From the NCBI RefSeq assembly GCF_944384765.1, contig NZ_CALWUM010000011.1, positions 1 through 59,498 on the forward strand: DNA of 59,498 bases, in the 5' to 3' direction. Position 1 is the stretch's first letter. The number at the start of each line of letters is the position of its first letter. Position numbers and translations under genes: made by a program. Below the pieces are notes generated by a model. It was not told the DNA's origin. It was given only the letters and a program-made list of their open reading frames with translations, and did no database searches. Below, piece after piece: positions 32,254 to 40,842 of this stretch. The stretch comes from an uncultured Agathobaculum sp. GTDB lineage: Bacteria; Bacillota; Clostridia; Oscillospirales; Butyricicoccaceae.

Positions 32254-33513
32254 ATGAATATCACCAAGGGCGACGTGCTCGAGCTGCGCCGCCGACTGAA
32301 AAAGACCGAGTGCACCTTCGGCAACCTGTGCGGTTGCTATGTCAACAGCGGCAAGCAGGTTGTGGTCAAATTCCGCGAGCCGTTTTCCGAGCTTGGGGAG
32401 GACGAATTTTACAAATACCTCGAGATCGCCAAAAAGACCCTGTCCGGCACGCTGGGCAGCAATCTGCTCGAGCTGGAATTCGACCGCAGCGAAGCGGCGG
32501 CAGAGCGGCAGAAATACCTGCTGCTGCTCAAATCGAGCAAGCTGGCAAATGAGGAACTGCTCGACCGGCTGTATGAGCAGATTGTCGAGCAGTATTCCTA
32601 TCCGGGCAACTATCTGATCCTGGTCTATCACGATGTTTACGATGTGCCGTCCAAGGCGACCTCGGGCGAGGAGCAGGAGGAGTCCGAGGAGGTTTACGAA
32701 TACCTGTTGTGCGCGGTCTGCCCGGTCGAGCTGGCAAAGCCCGCGCTCGGCTACCGCGAGGACGAGAACCGCATCGGCGCGCGCGAGCGCGACTGGGTGG
32801 TCGGCCTGCCCGACCTCGGCTTTGTCTATCCCGCGTTCAGCGGCCGCAGCAGCGACGTCAACGCGGTGATGTACTATGTCAAAACCGGCAAGGGATCGCA
32901 CCCGGAGTTCATCGAGAATGTGCTCGGCTGCGTGTCCCAGCGCACCGCGGCGGAGGACAAGCAGGCGTTCGAGCGCGTGGTCAAGGGCGCGTTCGGCGAG
33001 GATGAGGAGCAGGCGGACGCAGCCTTTTTCCAGATCCAGAAAACCATCAGCGGCATGGTGGCCGAGCGCGAGGAGGACGAATCCCTGCCGCCGGTCAGTC
33101 TGACCGCCGAGACCGTGGCCGACCTGGCGGCGGATGCGGACGTGCCCGAGACTGTGCGCGAGCAGATCGGCAAATCGTTTGCGCACGTGTTCGGCGAGGT
33201 GCCGCCCGCGGCGCACAACGTGCTGGATAACAAGCTGGTCGAGGAGGGCACGCGCCGTGCGCATACCGCCCAGCTCGAGCAAAAGGTGGTGGCGCTCCAG
33301 CAGGAGCTTGCCGCGCATGCGGCCAGCCAGGCGGACGGGGACGATACCCCGCCGTGGGACGGGGACGGCGCGGCCGCGCCGATCGAGCTGCGCATGCCGG
33401 CGGAAAAGGCTGCGCGCATCCACACGGAAGTGGTGGACGGGCAGAAGTGCCTGCTCATTCCGCTGGACGGGGACGAGACCGCGCGCATCAACGGAGAGGA
33501 TACGCCGCTGTAA
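32254..33513 (+). CDS. DUF4317 family protein
   Basis: 419 residues with AAAGGAG 9 bases before the ATG. It opens MNITKGDVLELRRRLKK and has CTFGNLCGCYVNSGKQVV and YLILVYHDVYDVP, the conserved blocks of DUF4317, a clostridial family of unknown function. It has a Glu-rich stretch after residue 128 and a charged helical region near 340-370. No catalytic motif is evident. It is a single-gene unit with a hairpin terminator. Confidence 0.85.
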   Translation: MNITKGDVLELRRRLKKTECTFGNLCGCYVNSGKQVVVKFREPFSELGEDEFYKYLEIAKKTLSGTLGSNLLELEFDRSEAAAERQKYLLLLKSSKLANEELLDRLYEQIVEQYSYPGNYLILVYHDVYDVPSKATSGEEQEESEEVYEYLLCAVCPVELAKPALGYREDENRIGARERDWVVGLPDLGFVYPAFSGRSSDVNAVMYYVKTGKGSHPEFIENVLGCVSQRTAAEDKQAFERVVKGAFGEDEEQADAAFFQIQKTISGMVAEREEDESLPPVSLTAETVADLAADADVPETVREQIGKSFAHVFGEVPPAAHNVLDNKLVEEGTRRAHTAQLEQKVVALQQELAAHAASQADGDDTPPWDGDGAAAPIELRMPAEKAARIHTEVVDGQKCLLIPLDGDETARINGEDTPL

Positions 33514-33525
33514 CAGCGGGACAGA

Positions 33526-33557
33526 GGGGGAACCGCCGGAATGGGCGGTTTCCCCTT
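33526..33557 (+). terminator. Terminator after the DUF4317 gene
   Basis: GGGGGAACCGCC (33526-33537) pairs with GGCGGTTTCCCC downstream with one bulge, followed by TTTCG. The T-tract is short. Confidence 0.6.
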
Positions 33558-33651
33558 TCGCCGTTTTGGAAGGCTTTTCGAGGTTTTCCACAAAATGCAG
33601 GTGCCCGCCGCGCGGGAAACCGTAAAATTTCATGTTTTCGGCCGTATAGCG

Positions 33652-33681
33652 TTGAAAACAGGGGAGAAAGTGTGCTATACT
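33652..33681 (+). promoter_or_regulatory. Promoter of rlmB
   Basis: TTGAAA (33652-33657), 18 bases, TATACT (33676-33681), 33 bases before the ATG. Confidence 0.65.
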
Positions 33682-33714
33682 ACCAATATCTGAAATTCTT
33701 TGGAGCGAAATCGA

Positions 33715-34488
33715 ATGGCTTATGACAAGAACAGACGCCGTCCCCCGCGGGAGGATGACGGAACGCTGATCGAGGGCCGCAACGCGGTGCTGGAAACGCT
33801 GCGCGCGGGTCGCACGGTGGATAAGGTATTTGTGGCGGACGGCGCGCGCATTGGCGACGTGGCCGCCGAAGCGCGGCGGCACGGCGTGCCGGTGGTCACC
33901 TGCGACCGCCGCAAGCTCGACCACATGAGCTTGACCGGCAATCACCAAGGCGTGATTGCGCAGGCCGCGGCGCAGGAATACGTCTCGCTGGAGGACATTT
34001 TCCAGGTGGCGCACGAGCGCGGCGAGCCGCCGCTCATCGTGGTATGCGACGGCATCGAGGATCCACATAACCTGGGCGCGATCATCCGCTCGGCGGAGAC
34101 CGCAGGTGCGCACGGGGTCATCATCCCCAAGCGGCGCGCGGTCGGACTGACCGCCGCGGTCGCACGCGCAGCCGCGGGTGCGCTGGCGTATATCGGCGTG
34201 CACAAGGCAAACAACCTCGCCGCCACGCTGGACGAGCTCAAGGAACGCGGCGTGTGGCTGTTCGGCGCAGAGGCGGATGGCAACGCCCCGCTGTATGAGG
34301 CGGCGTTCGACCGGCCGGCGGCGATCATCATTGGCTCGGAAGGGCAGGGGCTCAGCCGCCTGACGCGGGATAAGTGCGACTATATCGTCAGCATTCCGCT
34401 GCGCGGCAGGGTCAATTCGCTTAATGCGTCGAACGCGGCTGCCGTGCTGCTGTTTGAGGCAGTGCGCCGCCGCATACAGGCCGACTAA
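33715..34488 (+). CDS. rlmB: 23S rRNA 2'-O-methyltransferase, TrmH/RlmB family
   Basis: 257 residues from the ATG at 33715 (TTGGAGCG upstream). The substrate-binding domain begins LIEGRNAVLETLRAGR. The SPOUT knot shows VVCDGIEDPHNLGAIIRSAETAG (motif 1 with the catalytic Arg/Asn), IIIGSEGQGLSRL and IPLRGRVNSLNASNAAAVLLFE. Members methylate G2251 of 23S rRNA; a related RNA target is possible. Confidence 0.93.
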   Translation: MAYDKNRRRPPREDDGTLIEGRNAVLETLRAGRTVDKVFVADGARIGDVAAEARRHGVPVVTCDRRKLDHMSLTGNHQGVIAQAAAQEYVSLEDIFQVAHERGEPPLIVVCDGIEDPHNLGAIIRSAETAGAHGVIIPKRRAVGLTAAVARAAAGALAYIGVHKANNLAATLDELKERGVWLFGAEADGNAPLYEAAFDRPAAIIIGSEGQGLSRLTRDKCDYIVSIPLRGRVNSLNASNAAAVLLFEAVRRRIQAD

Positions 34489-34509
34489 AGGAGGCAATCG
34501 GATAAAGCT

Positions 34510-36855
34510 ATGGACAGAAAAGACGATACCATGAATCTGGAGGCGATCAAGGCGCTGCTCAGCGATGTGCCGGACAGCGGCGAGTTCGATCTGGATTCCA
34601 TCATTGCCGAGGTGGAGGGCGGCGCACCGGCTGAGCCGAAGCAGGCCGCGCGTCCCGCGCCCGAACCGGCACCGCAGCCTGCTTCTGCGCCTGCGCCCGA
34701 GCCGGAGCCGCCCGTATCCGAACCGGAACCCGCACCCCGGGCAGGTCTGTTCGGCCGCCGGACGCACCGCGAGCAGGCGGAAACCGAGGACGAGGCGCCG
34801 GAACAGCAGGCGCCCGCCGCACATGCGCCCAAGACGCGCCGCGCGCGTCGGGAGGAGCCGGTGCAGCAGTTCCCCGATCCGGCCGCATTTGAGGATGCAC
34901 CGGCGGAGGAGGAAGAAGAATACGATCCGCGTGCGGTGCGCATCGCTGCGCGCGAAGCCAAAGCGGCCGCGCGCCGCGAAAAGGCCGCCGCCAAAGCGGC
35001 GGAGCGCGAGGCGCGCCGCGCGGCAAAGCTCGCGGCAAAGCAGGAAGAGCAGGAAGAGGACTACGAGGACGATATGCCGCCCCTGCCGGACGAAATGCCG
35101 CCGCAGGAGATGCCCGAAGCGCAGCCCGCGCCGCGCATGACGCGCAAGGAGGCGCGCGCTGCGCGCCGCGCCGCGGAACAGGCCGAGGAAGAACAGGACA
35201 TCCAGCTGCGCGATCCCGCGCAGGCGGCCCAGGCGTGCAAGCGCCGCGCGCGCGGCCTGTCCGTGCGCGCGCTGATCGTGCTCATTCTGGCTGCCGCTGC
35301 GGCCTACATCAGCCTGGCGCCCAGCTTTGACGTGCTGCCGCTGCCGATCATCCTGGATGCAGTGGAAAATCCGCCCACGGGCATTGGTGCGCTCATCCTG
35401 CTGCAGTTTATCGCGCTATTCGTCGGCGTGGACGTGTTCGGCAAGGGCTTCGGCAACCTGCTGCACGGCATGCCCGACCGTTGTTCGCTGGTTTCCTTTG
35501 CGGTGCTTGCGGCGCTGCTGCACAGCGCGTCCATCATCGTGTTTGACAACCAGGCGGGCGTACATATCCCGTATCTGGCGGTCAGCATCCTGCTGCTGTA
35601 TGCGGCGATGCGCGAGGAGCGCGGCCGCTGCGCCGCTCAGGCGCGTGCCTATCAGGCAATCTGCTCGGCCGAGCAGCCCATGGCGGTATACAGCCACTAC
35701 GACGCCGAGGACGACGCCTGCCGCGCGGTCAAAGGCCCGCTGTTTGACAACAAGAGCTTTCTCATCGAGATGGAGCGGCCGGACACAGCAGACCGCTTCT
35801 CGATGATCTATGTGCCGATTGCGTTGGCCGCGTCGATTATTCTGGCGCTGCTGGCCTCGGTCGGCCGCGGCGAGCCGGTGCGCTTTTTCTGGGCGTTCTC
35901 CGCGCTGCTGTCGGTTTCTGCACCGCTCGGCCTGATCTGCGCCTACGGTGCGAACTATAAAAACGTATCCCGCCGCCTGCTGGCCTCGGGCGCGGCAATT
36001 GCGGGCGCGCGGCAGGCGAACCTGCTGCGCGGCACCGAGGAGGTCGTGCTGACCGAAAATGACCTGTTCCCGACCGGCTCGATCAATCTGGAGTCGCTCG
36101 AGAACATGGGCCGCATGACGGATGACAACATCCTCGCCTGCGCGGCGGCGCTGACCGATGCGGCAGGCCTCTCGCTGGGCCGTATGCTGACCGATGTGGT
36201 CCGCGAGCGCGGCGGCGTGACGCTGGCGGTGCGCAACGTGCAGGCGGTGGACGGCGGCCTGACCGGCCAGATTGGCACCAGCCATGTTGTACTCGGCACA
36301 GCGGCGCTCATGGTCAACATGGGCGTGCGCATCCACGCGGGACAGGGCACGAACAGCTGCATCTACCTGCTGGTGGACAATGCGCTTGAGGGCATCCTCA
36401 CCCTGCGCTATCAGCCGACCAAGCACACCTATCAGGCCATGCGCCTGATGCGCCGCATGCACATGAACGCGGTGCTCGCGGTGCGCGACTTCAATGTTTC
36501 GCCCGCCATGGTTGAGGAGGAGTTCGACCTGCGCCGCGGCTTTGCCGACCAGCCGGACGCGGCGGGCGTTGCCCGCCTGCTCGACCCGCGCTATGCCGCG
36601 GGCGATGCACCGGCGGCGATTTTGACGCGCGAGGGCGCAGGCCCCTATATGCAGGTGCTGCGCTGTGCGGATAAGCTGGCAGGTGCAGTGCGCTCGGCGC
36701 TCACGCTGGGTGCGTTTGCCGGCATCTGCGGCATGCTGATCGTGTTCTACCTGGTGTATCAGAACGCAGCCGGCGCGCTGCCGGTTGTCAACCTGCTGCT
36801 GTATCTGCTGCTCTGGTACATTCCGGTGTTCATCATCACCCTGCAAACCCACTGA
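34510..36855 (+). CDS. Large membrane protein resembling a P-type ATPase without the catalytic Asp
   Basis: 781 residues. Residues 1-245 are a long, charged Ala/Glu/Arg/Pro-rich cytosolic region with MNLEAIKALLSDV and FDLDSIIAEV at the front. Membrane segments follow at about 255-345 and 430-490. The region 500-620 aligns by eye with the P/N domains of heavy-metal P-type ATPases: EEVVLTENDLFPTGS occupies the place of the VVFDKTGTLT loop, but residues 516-520 read ENDLF. NILACAAALTDAAGLSLGRML and GLTGQIGTSHVVLGTAALM match the N domain. The hinge and GDGxND motifs are also lost. A helix pair at the end closes the protein. It cannot form the phospho-enzyme and may be a scaffold or sensor. It follows rlmB after 21 bases. 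Confidence 0.65.
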   Translation: MDRKDDTMNLEAIKALLSDVPDSGEFDLDSIIAEVEGGAPAEPKQAARPAPEPAPQPASAPAPEPEPPVSEPEPAPRAGLFGRRTHREQAETEDEAPEQQAPAAHAPKTRRARREEPVQQFPDPAAFEDAPAEEEEEYDPRAVRIAAREAKAAARREKAAAKAAEREARRAAKLAAKQEEQEEDYEDDMPPLPDEMPPQEMPEAQPAPRMTRKEARAARRAAEQAEEEQDIQLRDPAQAAQACKRRARGLSVRALIVLILAAAAAYISLAPSFDVLPLPIILDAVENPPTGIGALILLQFIALFVGVDVFGKGFGNLLHGMPDRCSLVSFAVLAALLHSASIIVFDNQAGVHIPYLAVSILLLYAAMREERGRCAAQARAYQAICSAEQPMAVYSHYDAEDDACRAVKGPLFDNKSFLIEMERPDTADRFSMIYVPIALAASIILALLASVGRGEPVRFFWAFSALLSVSAPLGLICAYGANYKNVSRRLLASGAAIAGARQANLLRGTEEVVLTENDLFPTGSINLESLENMGRMTDDNILACAAALTDAAGLSLGRMLTDVVRERGGVTLAVRNVQAVDGGLTGQIGTSHVVLGTAALMVNMGVRIHAGQGTNSCIYLLVDNALEGILTLRYQPTKHTYQAMRLMRRMHMNAVLAVRDFNVSPAMVEEEFDLRRGFADQPDAAGVARLLDPRYAAGDAPAAILTREGAGPYMQVLRCADKLAGAVRSALTLGAFAGICGMLIVFYLVYQNAAGALPVVNLLLYLLLWYIPVFIITLQTH

Positions 36856-36874
36856 GCGGCAACAGAGAGACGGG

Positions 36875-36912
36875 AAATGCCCCGCGGAACCTCGGTTCCG
36901 CGGGGCATTTTT
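36875..36912 (+). terminator. Terminator after the pseudo-ATPase gene
   Basis: 17-bp stem AAATGCCCCGCGGAACC and its complement with a 2-base loop, then T5. Confidence 0.85.
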
Positions 36913-36983
36913 GGGTTATGCGCCGCCTGCGGCGCGCGAAAAGCCCGCCAGCTGCATGGGAGGCCGGCAGGCAGAGAAAGGCG

Positions 36984-37070
36984 TTACAGCGGCAGCCGGG
37001 ACAGGATCGCAAACACGGCAAGCGCAAGCGAGAGCGCTGCGGCAGCTGCGGCGAGATAGATATGTGTCAT
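36984..37070 (-). CDS. Possible 28-residue single-helix membrane peptide
   Basis: A minus-strand ATG at 37070 with GAGG 9 bases upstream opens a 28-residue frame: MTHIYLAAAAAALSLALAVF then AILSRLPL, one hydrophobic helix with a short basic end. It fits a small membrane peptide or a type I toxin-like product. No clear promoter is seen. It lies alone between two plus-strand genes. Confidence 0.35.
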   Translation of the reverse strand: MTHIYLAAAAAALSLALAVFAILSRLPL

Positions 37071-37246
37071 GGCGGTCGCCTCTTTTCGGTTTGGGGACGG
37101 CGCTCGCATCCGCCCCTCTGTATAGATAGACGGATGAGGGGCCGGTTTTGTGACAGGAAACTGCAAAATTTTTTGAAAAAAGATTTGCGGACCGGAGAGA
37201 GTGACAAGGACGGCGAATGCAACATCAAAACTGCACAAAAAACAGC

Positions 37247-37275
37247 TTGCGTACATGCGCACAATAGTGTATAAT
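37247..37275 (+). promoter_or_regulatory. Promoter of the EF-G-like gene
   Basis: TTGCGT (37247-37252), 17 bases, TATAAT (37270-37275), leaving a leader of about 67 bases with a GC-rich hairpin. Confidence 0.7.
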
Positions 37276-37348
37276 AACAAACAGGGGACGCTGTTCCCGC
37301 TAACAAAGCGCCCGCACACTGGCACGGGCAGGGGAGTGTATAACAACT

Positions 37349-39433
37349 ATGGCCAATTACCCGGTAAACAAGATCCGCAATGTATGTCTGATGGGTCACG
37401 GCGGCGACGGCAAGACCTCGCTCGTCGAGAGCCTGCTCAATATCGCCGGTGTAACCGACCGCGTCGGTAAGATCGCGGACGGCAACACGGTATGCGATTT
37501 CGATCCCGAAGAGATCAAGCGTAAGTTCTCCATTTCGACGGCAGTCGCGCCGGTCGAATTTAACGGCTGCAAGATCAACCTGCTCGACACCCCGGGCTTT
37601 TTTGATTTTGAAAGCGAAGTAAACTGCGCGCTGCGCGTGGCAGAATCCGCACTGATCATCGCCACCGGCAAGTCCGGCCCGGGCGTTGGCACGGAAAAAG
37701 CGTGGGAGCGCTGCGAAGCGCGTTCCATGCCGCGTATGTTCTATATCTCCAAGATTGACGAGGAAAACTCGGATTACTATACCTCGCTGCACAAGCTGCA
37801 GAAGCAGTTCGGCGTTTCGGTCGCGCCGGTGGTCGTCCCGATTTTCGAGGGCAACCGTGACACGGTCGGCGTCGTGGACTGCGTCATCCGCAAGGCCTAC
37901 CGCATGGAAGGCAACAAGCGCGTCGAGATCCCAATCCCGGACGATATGAAGGACCGCATCGACCAGCACCGCGCGGCGCTGTGCGAAAACGTCGCAGAGC
38001 TGTCCGAAGAGCTGATGGAGCGCTACTTCGCGGGCGAGGAGTTCTCGGACGACGAGCTGATCGCGGGCATCCGCCAGGGCGTGAAGGACTTGGTCATCGC
38101 GCCGGTATTCTGCGGCACCGCAGTCACCGGCATCGGTTCCTATGCGCTGCTCAAGGGCATTGCGGACTATATGCCCTCGCCGGATGAAAAGCCGGTCGAG
38201 ATCTGCGAGGACGAGAAGGGCGAGCTGATTGAGATCAACTGCACGCCCAACGGCTCGACCTGCGCTTTCGTATTCAAGACGGTTGCTGACCAGTACGGCC
38301 GCTTCTCCTACTTCAAGGTGATGTCGGGCGAGGTCAAGCAGGATATGACCCTGGTCAACAAGCGCGCGGACGCCAACGAGAAGATGAGCCACATCTTCAC
38401 CGTCTGCGGCAAAAAGACTACCGAGGTACCGGTCATCGGCTGCGGCGACATCGGCGCGGTTTCCAAGCTGGTCACCACCAAGACCGGCGATACGCTCTCC
38501 ATGAGCGTGCGCAAGGTCGAGCTTGAGCCGATCGAGTTCGCGCCGCCGTGCTACACGCAGGGCATCAAGCCCAAGGTCAAGGGCGCGGAAGAGAAGATCT
38601 CCACCGGCCTCGCCCGCCTGCACGATGAGGACCCGTCCTTTGAGACCGAGTTCAACCCGGAGACCAAGCAGCACACGATTTCGGGCGCGGGCGACATCCA
38701 TCTGGATGTCCTGTGCTCCAAGCTCAAGGATAAATTCGGCGTCGAGGTCGAGCTGACCCCGCCGATCGTGCCCTACCGCGAGAAGATCCGCAAGACGGTT
38801 GTCGTCGAAGGCAAGCACAAGAAGCAGTCCGGCGGCCACGGCCAGTATGGCCATGTCAAGATGGAGTTTGCGCCGTACCCCGAGGGCAACTACCTGTTCG
38901 AGGAAAAGATTTTCGGCGGCTCGGTGCCGAAGAACTTCCATCCGGCGGTCGATAAGGGCATCCGCGAGGCTATGGAGCACGGCGTGCTCGCCGGCTATCC
39001 GATGGTCAACCTGCGCGCGACCCTGCTCGATGGCTCCTATCACGATGTTGACTCCAACGAGCTGTCCTTCAAGATGGCGGCGCGTCTGGCGTACAAGGCC
39101 GGCATCCCGCAGGCCAACCCGGTGCTGCTCGAGCCGGTGTGCTCGATGAAGGTGCTTATCCCGGATTCCTACATGGGCGACGTCATCGGCGACCTGAACA
39201 AGCGCCGCGGCCGCATCATGGGCATGAACCCGGTTGAGGGCGGCAAGCAGGAAATCCTGGCTGAGTGCCCGATGGCAGAACTTTCCGATTACGCGATCAC
39301 GCTGCGTTCGATGACCCAGGGCCGCGGCTCGTTCGTCTCCCAGTTTGAGCGGTACGACGAGGCGCCGATCCAGGTGCAGGAAAAGGTCATTGCCGAAAAT
39401 AAGGCGCGTATGGAAGCGCTTAACAAGGAGTAA
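37349..39433 (+). CDS. Elongation factor G-like GTPase (EF-G paralog)
   Basis: 694 residues with all five EF-G domains. The G domain deviates from classical EF-G: the P-loop is GHGGDGKT (16-23), the switch I region reads DGNTVCDFDPEEIKRKFSIS, switch II is DTPGFFDF where EF-G has DTPGHVDF, and the base-recognition motif is SKID instead of NKxD. The catalytic His is therefore Phe. The domain IV/V signatures (HFHPAVDKGIREA-like, GDLNKRRGRIMGM, LRSMTQGRGSFV) are intact. It belongs to the divergent EF-G-like group whose members carry an aromatic residue at that position and are not the essential translocase; role uncertain. Confidence 0.85.
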   Translation: MANYPVNKIRNVCLMGHGGDGKTSLVESLLNIAGVTDRVGKIADGNTVCDFDPEEIKRKFSISTAVAPVEFNGCKINLLDTPGFFDFESEVNCALRVAESALIIATGKSGPGVGTEKAWERCEARSMPRMFYISKIDEENSDYYTSLHKLQKQFGVSVAPVVVPIFEGNRDTVGVVDCVIRKAYRMEGNKRVEIPIPDDMKDRIDQHRAALCENVAELSEELMERYFAGEEFSDDELIAGIRQGVKDLVIAPVFCGTAVTGIGSYALLKGIADYMPSPDEKPVEICEDEKGELIEINCTPNGSTCAFVFKTVADQYGRFSYFKVMSGEVKQDMTLVNKRADANEKMSHIFTVCGKKTTEVPVIGCGDIGAVSKLVTTKTGDTLSMSVRKVELEPIEFAPPCYTQGIKPKVKGAEEKISTGLARLHDEDPSFETEFNPETKQHTISGAGDIHLDVLCSKLKDKFGVEVELTPPIVPYREKIRKTVVVEGKHKKQSGGHGQYGHVKMEFAPYPEGNYLFEEKIFGGSVPKNFHPAVDKGIREAMEHGVLAGYPMVNLRATLLDGSYHDVDSNELSFKMAARLAYKAGIPQANPVLLEPVCSMKVLIPDSYMGDVIGDLNKRRGRIMGMNPVEGGKQEILAECPMAELSDYAITLRSMTQGRGSFVSQFERYDEAPIQVQEKVIAENKARMEALNKE

Positions 39434-39465
39434 GACCGATTTCGATAGAATTCGATATAAAATGT

Positions 39466-39497
39466 AAAAAACCGGCTGTTTTTACAGCCGGTTTTTT
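39466..39497. terminator. Terminator after the EF-G-like gene
   Basis: AAAAAACCGGCTGT and its complement with a 4-base loop and T6, 33 bases after the stop. Confidence 0.85.
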
Positions 39498-39521
39498 GTC
39501 ATGCGCGGCAGGTGGCGTGGG

Positions 39522-39550
39522 TAGACGGTTTGGTGAAATTATGGTACAAT
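39522..39550 (+). promoter_or_regulatory. Candidate promoter of the flavodiiron gene
   Basis: TAGACG (39522-39527), 17 bases, TACAAT (39545-39550), 34 bases before the ATG. The -35 box is a moderate match. Confidence 0.45.
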
Positions 39551-39583
39551 CTTGATAGAAAATAATGACGGAGGTGTCGTGCG

Positions 39584-40789
39584 ATGCACAGTACGAGAAA
39601 GGTTACCGAGGACCTGATTTATGTTGGCGGCAGCGACCGCCGCCTGAGCCGTTTTGAAAACCTGTTTCCCATCCCGCGCGGGGTATCCTACAACAGCTAT
39701 GTGCTGCTGGACGAAAAGACCGTGGTGATGGATACGGCGGATGATTCGATCAGCCGCCAGTACCTTGAAAATGTCACCTATGCGCTTGGCGGGCGCGCGC
39801 TGGACTATCTGGTCGTCCAGCACATGGAGCCCGACCACTGCGCGATGATCGACGTGCTGCTGCGTCGCTATCCGGACGCGAAGCTGGTGTGCAGCGCCAA
39901 GGCGCTCTCCATGCTGAACCAGTTCTATGGGCTGGACGCAAAGGAGCGCGCGCTGGTCGTTGCCGAGGGGGACAAGCTCTCCACTGGCCGCCACACCCTG
40001 CACTTCATTATGGCGCCCATGGTGCACTGGCCGGAAGTGATGGTCACCTACGACGAGGTGTCCCGCATTCTGTTCTCCGCGGACGCGTTCGGCACGTTCG
40101 GCGCGCTGGCGGGCAATATTTTTGACGATGAGATTAGCTTTGATAACATTTGGATGAACGATGCCCGCCGCTACTATACCAACATCGTCGGCAAGTACGG
40201 CGCGCAGGTGCAGATGCTGCTCAAAAAGGCGTCCGCGCTGGATATTGAGATGATCTGCCCGCTGCACGGCCCGATCTGGCGCAGTAACCTGGGCCTGATG
40301 CTGGAAAAATACCAGAAGTGGAGCACCTACGAGCCTGAGGACAAGGCGGTCATGATCGCTTACGCAAGCATGTACGGCAACACCGAAAACGCAGCGAACG
40401 TGCTGGCGTGTATGCTGGCCGAGCGCGGCGTCAAGAACATCGCTATGTACGATGTGTCCGAGACTGATGTGTCCGAGTTGGTGGCGGAGAGCTTCCGCTG
40501 CAGCCATCTGGTGCTCGCCGCGCCGACCTATAACGGCGGCCTGTATCCGCGCATGGAGTCTTTCCTGGCGGATGTCAAGGCGCTCAGCCTGCAAAAGCGC
40601 ACGGTCGCCCTGCTGGAGAACGGCACCTGGGCGCCGGTTGCGGCCAAACATATGCGCACAGTGGTCGACAGCATGAAGGATATCACCGTGCTGGACGGCG
40701 CGATCGCGATCAAGTCCGCGCCGACGGACAATCAGCTTACCGCCTTTGAAGCGCTGGCGGACGAGATCGCCGCACAGATTGGCGCGTAA
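39584..40789 (+). CDS. Flavodiiron protein (FprA/NorV-type A flavoprotein)
   Basis: 401 residues. The N-terminal metallo-beta-lactamase-like domain holds the diiron ligands HMEPDH (H80, E82, D84, H85), then HW in MVHWPE, the bridging D in FSADAFG and H in CPLHGPIW. The C-terminal flavodoxin domain (about 255-400) has the FMN loop YASMYGNTENAA, APTYNGGLYP and LENGTWAP. Such enzymes reduce O2 to water or NO to N2O, protecting anaerobes. GGAGG precedes the ATG. It has its own terminator. Confidence 0.95.
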   Translation: MHSTRKVTEDLIYVGGSDRRLSRFENLFPIPRGVSYNSYVLLDEKTVVMDTADDSISRQYLENVTYALGGRALDYLVVQHMEPDHCAMIDVLLRRYPDAKLVCSAKALSMLNQFYGLDAKERALVVAEGDKLSTGRHTLHFIMAPMVHWPEVMVTYDEVSRILFSADAFGTFGALAGNIFDDEISFDNIWMNDARRYYTNIVGKYGAQVQMLLKKASALDIEMICPLHGPIWRSNLGLMLEKYQKWSTYEPEDKAVMIAYASMYGNTENAANVLACMLAERGVKNIAMYDVSETDVSELVAESFRCSHLVLAAPTYNGGLYPRMESFLADVKALSLQKRTVALLENGTWAPVAAKHMRTVVDSMKDITVLDGAIAIKSAPTDNQLTAFEALADEIAAQIGA

Positions 40790-40809
40790 ACAAAACAGCT
40801 GAAAGGAAA

Positions 40810-40836
40810 AACACCCGCCGCAGGCGGGTGTTTTTT
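40810..40836 (+). terminator. Terminator after the flavodiiron gene
   Basis: Stem AACACCCGCC/GGCGGGTGTT with a 3-base loop and T6. The group II intron begins about 7 bases after its T-tract. Confidence 0.85.
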
Positions 40837-40842
40837 CGGTTG

